Assembly: GCF_000003605.2 (NCBI RefSeq)
Contig: NW_003122909.1
Coordinates: 237,937-260,724 of the forward strand
Length of the DNA stretch: 22,788 nt
Direction: 5' to 3'
From: Saccoglossus kowalevskii
Taxonomy: Eukaryota; Hemichordata; Enteropneusta; Harrimaniidae
Shown: piece after piece, positions 1-8,589 of the stretch
How the letters are laid out: each line of letters starts with the position of its first letter
Numbering within the stretch: the stretch's first letter is position 1
Notes under the pieces: generated by a model
Seen by the model: the letters and a program-made list of their open reading frames with translations, nothing else
Told to the model about the DNA's origin: nothing
Database searches by the model: none
Position numbers and translations under genes: made by a program

Positions 1-702
1 GTCCGCAGTTAAAATGGATATATAAATTATGCAAAAATAGAAAAGAGTGAACTTTGAGGTCATGCTGTGCGACTTTGAAAGCCGTTAGAGAGATGAGTGG
101 ACGCATTTGAATTAGTAGTATACCAAGGTATCCAGTGATGTAATTTTACCCACAAACAGACTTGAAGTTTTTAAGCTAATTTTTTTTAAACCACTTTTGT
201 CCAAAAAAGCATATTTTTGACCCAAAATCAAAAACGCATTCTGGATATTTAAAATAAAGACAAGTTTTACAAAGTTTGTATAATAAGCTTTCAGAAAATA
301 TATAACATGTTGGATATATAATACCATCTTCATTGTCTAATTACTCAATTAAAAAGCAAGCCAAATAAACTGCATCTCTGCCTTAAAACACCATAAAACT
401 TCACAAAACTCAAAATACTGTGTTGCAAATACTTGTCCACTGAGGCGCGCTTAAATCGTTATAAAGGACCTCGCACGTCACTAAATATCAGTTCAAAACA
501 AAGATCTGGGCGCTTACATAACATACAATTCAACATCACAAAAAAAACAACGGTAAGAACAATAGAAAAAACCAGCTATACATTACATTACTGAGCAATA
601 GTGTTGTGATGTGAAAAAGAGTTCAACGTCTTAAGTTACAGTGTCCATTACAGTGTCCAACGAGCGGTTCTCTAAGCAATACACAGATAGCTAAAGTTCT
701 AA
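1..702. other. Intergenic, no gene seen
   Basis: AT-rich sequence without a convincing exon on either strand. The longest reading frame (112-333, minus) has no recognisable domain and a composition expected of chance AT-rich DNA. One short perfect direct duplication, TTACAGTGTCCA twice in a row, occupies 636-659. Confidence 0.6.
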
Positions 703-915
703 TCAAAGTCTATATAGCGTCTTCTTCTTTCGTCGCATTAGCCCGGGTCGTTCTTTATCGTCTTCAATGTCGCTCAATTCTTAATTATACAGTCCTATTC
801 GGTACTCGTCCTTCATAAGGGGTTCAGAAGTCTTCATCTCTTCAACGTCTTTCATCGGTGCCATACTGTTAACGGTGTTAGTCGTCAAGCGCGGTTTCTT
901 AGTCATCTCTGCCAT
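703..915 (-). pseudogene. Doubtful coding segment with an in-frame stop
   Basis: Reading on the minus strand from an ATG at 915, 44 codons rich in Lys, Glu, Asp and Met run to a TAA at 783-781. The same frame continues for 25 more charged codons, including a Glu-Asp-Asp-Lys stretch and a basic Arg-Arg-Lys-Lys-Lys cluster, and ends at a TGA at 705-703. The composition on both sides of the TAA resembles a soluble or cytosolic protein N-terminus more than random AT-rich DNA, and the segment lies in a GC-richer patch. It could be the first exon of a minus-strand gene that continues beyond position 1; a weak GTATAA donor would sit just before the stop. It could equally be a decayed gene or chance. 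I recognise no family. Confidence 0.22.
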
Positions 916-1340
916 GGAGCTGTTAGTTCGGTTCACAAGAAAGACACACCTTCACCATTTCACTATTCTTCACAGGATGTCAATGTGTGTTAAACACCTG
1001 CCCGGGTTCATCCAAAACGTATCACGGGGATAAATTCTTCTCCTCTGGGTTCTCCACACGTGTCAGGGGGGAATCTCGTCTCGTCTCTTTATCGCGTCCC
1101 CTTGAGGTACGGGATCAGGAAAGTCACTTAAGCTTTACAGTCAAATAAGACACACACAGCGAAATACGTTTCAGCTCTCGTCTTAGTCGGTCTGTGGAGC
1201 ACTCTATAAGACACGGCGCCCTGGGGAAAAAATCCCCAAGACTATCGCAAGGCTGACCCAAGACTAGCCCAAGACTGGACTGCCTCAAGGCTCTCCCCAG
1301 GACTGGACTCGACTGCGTCTATCGTGCTGTGCCCCCCAAG
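916..1340. other. GC-richer patch with degenerate short repeats
   Basis: This stretch is clearly richer in G and C than its surroundings. Around 1229-1320 a degenerate unit resembling CCCAAGACT recurs several times, next to AAGGCT and GGACTGGACT variants. A short hairpin with a TGGGGA/TCCCCA stem and an A-rich loop lies at 1221-1240. It may be promoter-type sequence for the doubtful minus-strand segment beside it, or part of an old repeat. Nothing in it identifies a family. Confidence 0.35.
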
Positions 1341-2947
1341 ACCAACTAAAACAACTTTATTCATTTTCAAAACTCTAACCAATTACAAAACAGTGAAAAG
1401 ACTCTAGGGCGTAACCTTCAATCATAAAGCCAATCACACTAAGTACTGAATACGTCATATATTTTGATTAATCGTTCACTACATTAATAACTACGAATAC
1501 CAACTGTCAGAATCAATAGTCAGAATAGCAACGGTTATCTGGTAATTAGTTCCAAATCACTGAGCCAAGTTCCGTCCAAAACTTCAAATAGGCCTAAACG
1601 ATGACAGACATAACACAGCAATTCAGCTAATAATCAACTAATTAAGTCGTTCGACAGATACGCGAAAACAAATTCATGACAGTCCTAATGAAATACTTCA
1701 ATGTGACAGTGAAGTGCTTTGCCGGAACATTCACCTTGAAAATTCAAGATGTATGAGATTGTGAAAACTTCAAAATTTCAAAAATGAGCCAGTGACTGTG
1801 AAACTAGTGTGTTTCACTGTTAATTTTTCTCCACGTTTTCTGCTTTATAGTGGCAGCAAATCCACTGATATTGACAACACTACAAAATGTTGAAAATAAT
1901 AATGAACTCCCACCAACACATGATGGACTCAAGTATACTAGTTCGTCCATTATTGTTTAATCAATGACTATTATATGACTTGTATAAGTGCAGCTGTTTA
2001 TTTCTATAAATAGCGTAATTTATCACGTTGTAACCACTGTATAACTAGTTAATTAATTTACTGGGTATTAATACACAATTTAATTCGGAGTTGGAGTATA
2101 AAGTAAATGTAAATAACAATTATCTAATTGACTGCCCCAATACGAGGTAAACTAATTTCAACATATTTACATACACATATGTGTACATCAAGTCGTACTT
2201 TGTAGAGTAGCAATCAAAAAACTTGGAGTCTGTTTACAGTCTACTGGCAAGGACCTACATATAAAGACAACAACTGTCGGTTGTGAGCCATGGCTATAGT
2301 CTATATGCGATAGATGTACTTTAATATTCTTTTGAAAATGATTACCCAGTGCGCGCGCGATGTGAAGTGTGCTAAAGCGAGGTCCTGTATTGAAAAGCTA
2401 CATGTGATGTAACTTTTTGCTCTCGCCTGTCATGTTCCCAGTGTTGCTGTCACTGTATTGTGGCATTGATATTTACTGAGAATATGGCACTAAATACACC
2501 AATACGATATAATTTAATATGAATAGGAAACTAAGTTCGGAGCACGTGTACACATTTGCATCAACACAGTTGGCAGGTGCGATTGACGTTGGCTCATAAA
2601 GTTAATTATATCGCTATTGAACGTCACTATATGGACTGCTGAACTAATATATTATTAATGTAAATATTGATGCCCTTGTGGTAGTTGTGGATAAATGTAT
2701 TTCAATTTCTATGACATCTCTTGAAATTGTTAATAAAACAAATATCATAATGTTGTAAATCCAGATATTATGTTGTACAAACAAACACCGATTGTGTGTT
2801 CCTGTCATGGTGCATGCTTTAATTAATTTATTTCAGTATTTGTTCGATGTTTCATTTCAATCTAACATTGTGATTATGGAATCGCAATCTGTGTACCATA
2901 GGAAAATATTGGAATAACATTTCAGTTTTTGTTTGTTTGATCTGTAG
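1341..2947. other. 5' flank of the transporter gene
   Basis: About 1.6 kb of AT-rich DNA upstream of the transporter. No coding exon is visible. A TATAAAG at 2260-2266 could be a core promoter element for a plus-strand transcript, and a GCGCGCGCG run lies at 2351-2359. A pyrimidine-rich tract ends in AG at 2946-2947, just ahead of the start codon exon. This suggests an intron in the 5' untranslated region and a non-coding first exon somewhere in this stretch; its position cannot be fixed by eye. Confidence 0.35.
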
Positions 2948-2968
2948 ATACGAATAGTTTACGTATAG

Positions 2969-3128
2969 ATGGGAGTGTACACTACAAAACCACCAGACGG
3001 AGGATGGGGATGGCTAGTAGTAGCAGGAACATTCATTGTTTACGCACTTTCCTCTGGTTCCATAATGTCCTTCGGTGTCATTTATGTGGCGTTATTGGAC
3101 GCTTTCGGAGAATCTAGGGCTAAAACAG
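2969..3128 (+). CDS. Transporter exon 1: start, family signature, TM1
   Basis: Encodes residues 1-53 plus one base. It contains Pro-Asp-Gly-Gly-Trp-Gly-Trp (9-15) and TM1 (about 16-42). The donor GTGAGT at 3129 leaves phase 1. The ATG has G at +4, and an in-frame TAG directly precedes it. Confidence 0.92.
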
Positions 3129-6100
3129 GTGAGTGGGTTCATAATATGAATTATATAAACATGTTGCTAAGACTCCTAGACCCGAATCATAATCATCGAT
3201 TCAATTACAACATATTTTTATCATTTTAAAAGTAGGAATGATATGGGGTTTTTTAAAGGCGTGACCTTATTTTGATGATTCGTGGAGTGCTTCTGTGACG
3301 TATGCTGCTTTTCCTTGTTTAAGTTATTGTTCGTAATTTTAAAATATAGTATTCTAAAAACACAGATCAAAACATCCAAGATGATGTGAACAGACTTTCT
3401 GATCTTGTTAGATGACACGTTGTGAATTAGGAAACGTCATAAAATCCAAGTATATTCTACTTTCAAATTAGCTCTTGTTGGAACTTTGACGTATATGGTA
3501 ATGGCTCTTGTGAATCCCTATACTGGTGCACTCTCAGATCGTTTTGGTCATCGCCCTGTAGTGGTATGTGGTGGCGTCATTGCATCAGTATCATTGATGC
3601 TGAGTTCCTTTTCTACAAGTTTAACTCAGATGTATATTACTTTCGGTGTAATGACAGGTGAGTTTCAACTCCAAGATGTTAACCAATCGGATTTGTAGTG
3701 CGTGTACACGTGTGATATTAAAACTGATAGAACGCATTTTCCAATTGGCAAAATTGTTTGATAGAATATCAGCAAATTAAGCAAATGCTGGGATACAGTT
3801 TTCGTATTTTGTTATTTCTGCATTCATAGTAAATACAATTGCATTGTTGTCACGTAACCTTACTGGTTTGCTCTAACATTTGGTATTTACTTTACCACTC
3901 TAGGTCTTGGTTATGGCTGTGCTCATTTAGTATCTCTTCATATAGTGAGCAAGTACTTCACAACTAAATTACCCACAGCCACAGGAATCGCTTTATCTGG
4001 CAGTGGCTTTGGAATATTTTTATTTTCCATGGTGACACAGAAACTGTTGGACATTTATGGATGGCGAGGTACATTGATGGTTCTGAGTGGGATGGCTCTG
4101 AACATCTGTGTTGCAGGAATGTTATTCAGACCCTTAATTGTACGCAACACGGAAGAGGATGTTGCAATGCTTACCGAAAAACGGCAAGAAGACAGAACTG
4201 AAGTGGAACAGCGAAATTTCACTACAATCACACCAATCTCATTATCAGTTTGGACTACTAAGTTTGCATCGATCAGGCGTACGGCATCACAGATCTACTA
4301 TTTTTTTGACGAGGTTTATTGTTTTTCACTGTTGAAATTGTTCCAAATGTACCTCCTTCAGCTAAGCGTTTTCCTATCATGGGTTGCAATCATGATTATG
4401 AAAGGTCACGTGGTAGGTTATTTTTATACTGCAATATACATTTTGCTCCCATTTGGTTTTTCTTCAAAAAAAAACAAAAACTGTACGGATTTGCATTGAA
4501 TTATTATTCTACTACGTTTAGCCCTACTAGCGCTATCGATTGAAAATGTTAGGCATTACTCGATCATGAAATAAAGCACTTATACTTTGTTGGCCATAGT
4601 CCAGCGTACTAACGGTGTGGTTGAACGTTAGATGCTTTTATAATTCCAGGTAAAACGAGCTAGAGAGTTTGGAATTGGAGCCTTTCCCGCTGCATCACTA
4701 GTTGCTGTAATGGGTATCAGTCAGACTATTGGTCGCCCACTAGCTGGTATCATTGCCAATCAGAAAGGAGTAAACCGATTATTATTTTACCAGTCTTCCA
4801 TGGCATTAAGTGGAGGATGTATGATCGCTAGCATCTATGCCGACAGCTACCCCGGTATGTGCAAATACACTGTGTGTCCATGAGTATTTAACTAGTACTT
4901 GTTTGAAAATACCTAATATCTATTGACATAACATTACAGTTGAAGTACGGCATATTCAAAAACGTTTTTTTACAAATTTGAAAGTTGTTACTCAAGGCAG
5001 GGGGCAATTATCATGAGGGGGAGGGGTTAAAAATAAATACTACTGACGAGGATTAAATATAGTATATAATAGTTGTTAATAGGAAGCCTCGTGCCAGTTC
5101 TTTATAACTTAGGGGTAATTCTTAAAATAGTGAAATTAACACGCAATATCCAATGAAACCCTTCATATACTGTTTCCAGTGGGGGAAAAATATATGTCAA
5201 AACTATATAGCATAATTAAAAGTTTTAAAGTTGCATTCCTACTTCGTATTGTATGTAGAACACCTCCCATTAGAAATGGTGTGATCAGTTGCTTCGACAA
5301 CAAAACCTGAAATGTTGGTGCAATGAAGTTATCCTGCACTTGCCAGAAATTGTCACGGTGTCTAATATTGTCATAGTGTCTAATATTCAAATCAAACATA
5401 ATTTCATTCTTGTCTTAACTCGGGGTCATTTGGATGTTTGAATTTGCATGACGTACTTGATTATGAAGGGGGCTTCTGAAATCAAATGGAGGACTCAAAT
5501 TTCTCATGACCTATACATAATCTAAACCCTTATAAACTTATGGGTGAATGTAAATAAACTCAACAATAAAACATGACACATGTTTTACATTCGAATCATT
5601 CACAATTTGTCGTTCTTTCTTTTCAGGTCAATTTGTTCTCGTTATTTTTAATGATATATTTAATGGATTCACAACTACTTTGATGAGTGTTCTCTGCATA
5701 CAGTATTTCGGTGTGGAGAAATTTAAGTACACGTATTCTTTATCGCATACAAGTATTGGGCTTGCAATGCTTGTTGGTCCGGCCTTGGGAGGTGAGTTAA
5801 CTCGATCGATGACGCATTTTATTTTCTTCACTTTGATAATGTTATTGTATCACGCATCTAACAAAGTATCTCTCATGGTGTCATATGAACACATACTGAT
5901 TAACATGCAGATTGTATGGGGAAAAGGGTTGTAAGCATTTCGTTGTTGTGAAATTGCCACGTCGTCGGGAGAAAAACAGGATTCGTGGGAGCAAATTGCT
6001 GGATCTGGTATGAAGATTAAAACATGAACGTTACATAATTTCGAAGTTCTATTAATGAACTTCAACTTGTGTAACCCTTATACATACTATGTGGGTTTTT

Positions 6101-6538
6101 TGTGGGCTGCCAACGCACACGTGAGAAGAAAACAATCACCATCAAGTTATATTTATTCATTTTTACGAACTAGTGATAACATATTCAACACAATATGTTC
6201 TGTAATGTTTTTGTTTGTATCGGTTTGCCGACAATGCGACAATATAACATATTGGAATAGAAAACGTTTTCTGTCAGCTAAACATGTCATATGTAAGTGT
6301 CTAGTACAGTCTATTTTGTTTACCCCTTTAAGGTGCAATACGAGATTCTACTGGTGCGTATGTGTGGACTTTCTACCTTGGAGGTTTTTGTTTTCTATTT
6401 GCCGCATTTATCATGTGCTTTATGCCAATAGCCGGTCGATGCCAAGCGCTTAATACGGACAATGACGCCATGCGAACAACAACTTCTGTCGATCACAAAC
6501 CAACCTTGGTTATTGTAGAAAATGAGACATCCGTATAA
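2969..6538 (+). CDS. Monocarboxylate-transporter-like protein (SLC16 family), six exons
   Basis: Exons 2969-3128, 3472-3657, 3904-4412, 4650-4854, 5627-5791 and 6333-6538 join to 477 codons, giving 476 residues, normal for the family. The codon before the ATG is TAG, so the start cannot move upstream in this exon. The SLC16 signature Pro-Asp-Gly-Gly-Trp-Gly-Trp is at residues 9-15, and the Tyr-Phe...Gly-Ile-Ala...Gly motif between membrane segments 4 and 5 is at about 133-150. Twelve membrane segments can be laid out, with a charged cytosolic loop at about 193-258 between segments 6 and 7. SLC16 proteins move small carboxylates or other small organic molecules across the plasma membrane. Residue 33 is Met where MCT1 has the functional Lys38, and residue 310 is Gln where MCT1 has Asp302, while Arg314 (MCT1 Arg306) is kept. 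Proton-lactate cotransport is therefore unlikely and the substrate is open. The C-terminus Glu-Thr-Ser-Val fits a class I PDZ ligand. Confidence 0.93.
3129..3471 (+). other. Transporter intron 1
   Basis: GT...AG intron of 343 bases, AT-rich. I see no exon, repeat or RNA gene in it. Confidence 0.85.
3472..3657 (+). CDS. Transporter exon 2: TM2, TM3, start of TM4
   Basis: Encodes residues 54-115 plus one base and is phase 1 on both sides. It carries the MFS-type loop between TM2 and TM3 (Gly-Ala-Leu-Ser-Asp-Arg-Phe-Gly, about 71-78). Acceptor AG is at 3470-3471 and donor GTGAGT at 3658. Confidence 0.92.
3904..4412 (+). CDS. Transporter exon 3: TM4 to TM7 with central loop
   Basis: The longest exon (509 bases), residues 116-285. 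It covers the end of TM4, TM5, TM6 with the preceding Gly-Trp-Arg-Gly (168-171), the hydrophilic central loop, and TM7. The end is phase 0, with donor GTAGGT at 4413. Confidence 0.9.
4650..4854 (+). CDS. Transporter exon 4: TM8 and TM9
   Basis: Residues 286-353 plus one base. TM8 reads Gly-Ile-Ser-Gln-Thr-Ile-Gly-Arg (307-314); Gln310 replaces the Asp found in MCT1, and Arg314 is kept. The Val-Asn-Arg-Leu-Leu run before TM9 is typical of the family. Acceptor AG is at 4648-4649 and donor GTATGT at 4855. Confidence 0.92.
4855..5626 (+). other. Transporter intron 4
   Basis: GT...AG intron of 772 bases, the longest of this gene. It contains a G-rich GGGGGAGGGG run at 5018-5027. No exon or recognisable repeat is seen. 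Confidence 0.85.
5627..5791 (+). CDS. Transporter exon 5: TM10 and TM11
   Basis: Residues 354-408 plus one base, phase 1 on both sides. The acceptor follows a strong pyrimidine tract (CTTTCTTTTCAG). TM11 ends in the Gly-Pro-Ala-Leu-Gly-Gly motif common in SLC16 proteins. Donor GTGAGT is at 5792. Confidence 0.92.
5792..6332 (+). other. Transporter intron 5
   Basis: GT...AG intron of 541 bases. A long plus-strand reading frame crosses its 3' end into exon 6 in the wrong frame and is a by-product. Nothing else is recognised. Confidence 0.85.
6333..6538 (+). CDS. Transporter exon 6: TM12, C-terminal tail, stop
   Basis: Residues 409-476 and the TAA stop. It begins with Arg-Asp-Ser-Thr-Gly before TM12, as usual in the family. 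The cytosolic tail is short and polar and ends Glu-Thr-Ser-Val, a class I PDZ-ligand pattern. Confidence 0.92.
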
Positions 6539-6570
6539 TTCAAAACTGCTTACAGAATGAAAGTGTAGAC

Positions 6571-6576
6571 ATTAAA
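6571..6576 (+). terminator. Possible polyadenylation signal ATTAAA (transporter)
   Basis: The common variant ATTAAA lies 33 bases after the transporter stop. If used it gives a very short 3' untranslated region. Confidence 0.35.
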
Positions 6577-7257
6577 ATAATGTATTTACAGTAACGGGCA
6601 ATTGAAGAATATAGTAATGAAGAGCGAATGTATCGGCAGTACACAAACGCACGTTATATGTATCCCGGTAGAGAGAGAGAATTATCCGTTGTATTTGTTA
6701 CCACAGAAGGCCATTGCCCTCAACGTAGGACAACGATTACCAAATACCACTGATTTATCGATGTGTTCTCAGCGTAATACTCGTAATACAGCAATATTTC
6801 ATCTATATCGTGGAAAACTTAAGTTACAAGAATACAGGTGTTGTGGCGAATCTTATGTAAACACAGTTATCACTTTATAATAATGATAGCCGAGTGCTGC
6901 CTCATTATATGGGTACCGGTAGTCCGGGTAGATTCGGACCATTATCCTAATTTGAGGACCCTAATCAACTATAAGTAAATTTCTACGCTGTGTTCGTCAG
7001 TACATTAATTGTAGTGGTGTTTATACATTTTCTAATTTGTTTATCTCCAAAGACGCAATTGACATAAATGTGTTTTTTTTTATGATTTGTTGGCGCAGTT
7101 TGAATTGCATGTTGGATGTCTGTTTTTTAACACAGTATCGTGTGCTTGTGTTATTGAACCAACCAAGACAAGTCGGACGGAGAATGCGACATCTTCCAGT
7201 AGATACTGCCGTGTGCGTATGAACCGATGGGAGAAGGCTTTTGAAAGAAATATTGGC

Positions 7258-7263
7258 AATAAA
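7258..7263 (+). terminator. Possible polyadenylation signal AATAAA (transporter)
   Basis: The first canonical AATAAA on the plus strand after the stop, about 720 bases downstream. A second AATAAA follows at 7394-7399. Either could end a longer transporter transcript. Confidence 0.35.
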
Positions 7264-7877
7264 TTCAGAGCCATAGTTTGTTGAGCGATTTTCCTAAAAT
7301 CGTCACTTTTGAGTGAACATTCTTCAAATTGATACAACTTAATATTTTATGAGGAGAATAGTTTATAAGGTACTTGGAGCGCTGATCCGGCTCAATAAAG
7401 AAATTGTCGTATTATATTGTATTAAATTACATTGTGTTCCAGGCGGATTTGTTTGCTTGACACTGCAAGATGGTAGGTGTAATAGGAACATAGAACCGTA
7501 GCGTAATATGTGAAAACTGCAGCAATTATACCAATCGCCGCAAGGCATATCTAACTAGGTAGTCAGTGATGGAAGGTGAGGAAAGTCGTGGTATGACACG
7601 GGGCACGGAGAAATGCAAATCATGCATCTTAATAATGACAGTTGCAGACCGGAGATGGATGTCTAATTATTAGTGGTAAAATTGTAAAACCATTATGGTT
7701 CAGTGTGAGCTATTTGTATGAATATACTGGTGTATATATTCATAATACGGATTCATTTATTGAATGGTCTTGATCCCAATGACCCTGCCCTAGGGGATAA
7801 TAGAAAAAAAACGAGTACTCAGAAAGTGTGGTTAAAGTAATTCTGCGGTATTTTACGGGGTATTCGTTTTCATCATG

Positions 7878-7908
7878 CCATATTAGGAAATGCTAATTCC
7901 AAATATGG
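7878..7908. repeat. Short hairpin
   Basis: Arm 7878-7889 (CCATATTAGGAA) pairs with 7897-7908 (TTCCAAATATGG) with one mismatch around a 7-base loop. Too short for a typical microRNA precursor; function unknown. Confidence 0.4.
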
Positions 7909-8501
7909 AATGATTAAGCACGTAAGCGTCCTCTAATAATAAAAAACAAACATGACTGCCACCGGGGTTTGACCGGACCGGAAATTCGCTGATTCTGCTC
8001 CAAACTGAGCTTGGAATGCAATTTGATGCGTTCCCCGTGCAATTAACATAGATGACTATTAAACCTTTATATATTTTTGTTTTAGATTTGGTTATTTATC
8101 TTCCTTTTTTTGCATGCAAACAACACAACACAATGCAATGAACACGCATTGACTGTTTAGTCTGATAACCGGGGCTGCACGTGGTACCGATCAGCCAATT
8201 GGCAGCACACTGTATTATAAATATACAATACTACAAATACAACCAATCGACCTATTATTACGAATGCAACAACTTTATATACACTGCAATATAAAAATAA
8301 CACAACAATCTGCAATTATACTGGTTCTGTATCTGGTTACAAGACACCAGTATATGATTATATATACGATAAAGGAGCATACCATTTCTGTAAAAGATAA
8401 ATGTACAATTATTATTAGTTTAGTGTACAATCTCAAAATTTGGTAATTGTTTTGTTTGATAATCGCAGTGCTATGAAACCAGTATATTGTTTCCTATCAC
8501 G

Positions 8502-8507
8502 TTTATT
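8502..8507 (-). terminator. Possible polyadenylation signal AATAAA (lectin)
   Basis: A canonical AATAAA on the minus strand only 12 bases after the lectin stop codon. It is close, but tight 3' ends occur. The next minus-strand AATAAA is at 7761-7756. Confidence 0.4.
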
Positions 8508-8519
8508 CGTAGACTTACT

Positions 8520-8589
8520 TTAGTATTCACAGATAAAATAACCCAAATTGGAACAGTCACCAGCCACCCATTTATAGCCTTGGGATGTT
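8520..8589 (-). CDS. Lectin exon 14: end of C-type lectin domain and stop
   Basis: Residues 622-644 and TAA (8522-8520). Cys634 should pair with Cys618, and Cys642 in Phe-Ile-Cys-Glu with Cys546. The usual Trp-Asn-Asp calcium motif is replaced by Trp-Val-Ala-Gly-Asp-Cys. The protein ends two residues after the last Cys. Confidence 0.9.

Larger units (their letters stand above)
6539..8501. other. Space between two convergent genes
   Basis: The transporter (plus) and the lectin (minus) point towards each other across this stretch, so it holds both 3' ends and any untranslated regions. The reading frames here are short and without recognisable domains. A near-perfect hairpin lies at 7878-7908: 12-bp arms with one mismatch and a 7-base loop. 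On the minus strand a second AATAAA, for a longer lectin 3' end, is at 7761-7756. Confidence 0.6.

Noticed and set aside
700-1400. LTR retrotransposon end
   Set aside because: The GC-richer patch, a short reading frame and a minus-strand AATAAA near 1365 suggested it, but no paired terminal repeat, primer-binding site or protease/polymerase coding was found.
6055-6453. 132-codon plus-strand frame overlapping the last transporter exon
   Set aside because: It runs through the intron and reads exon 6 in the wrong frame. The in-frame exon gives a clean family C-terminus.
7878-7908. MicroRNA precursor
   Set aside because: The stem is only 12 bp, too short for a normal precursor.
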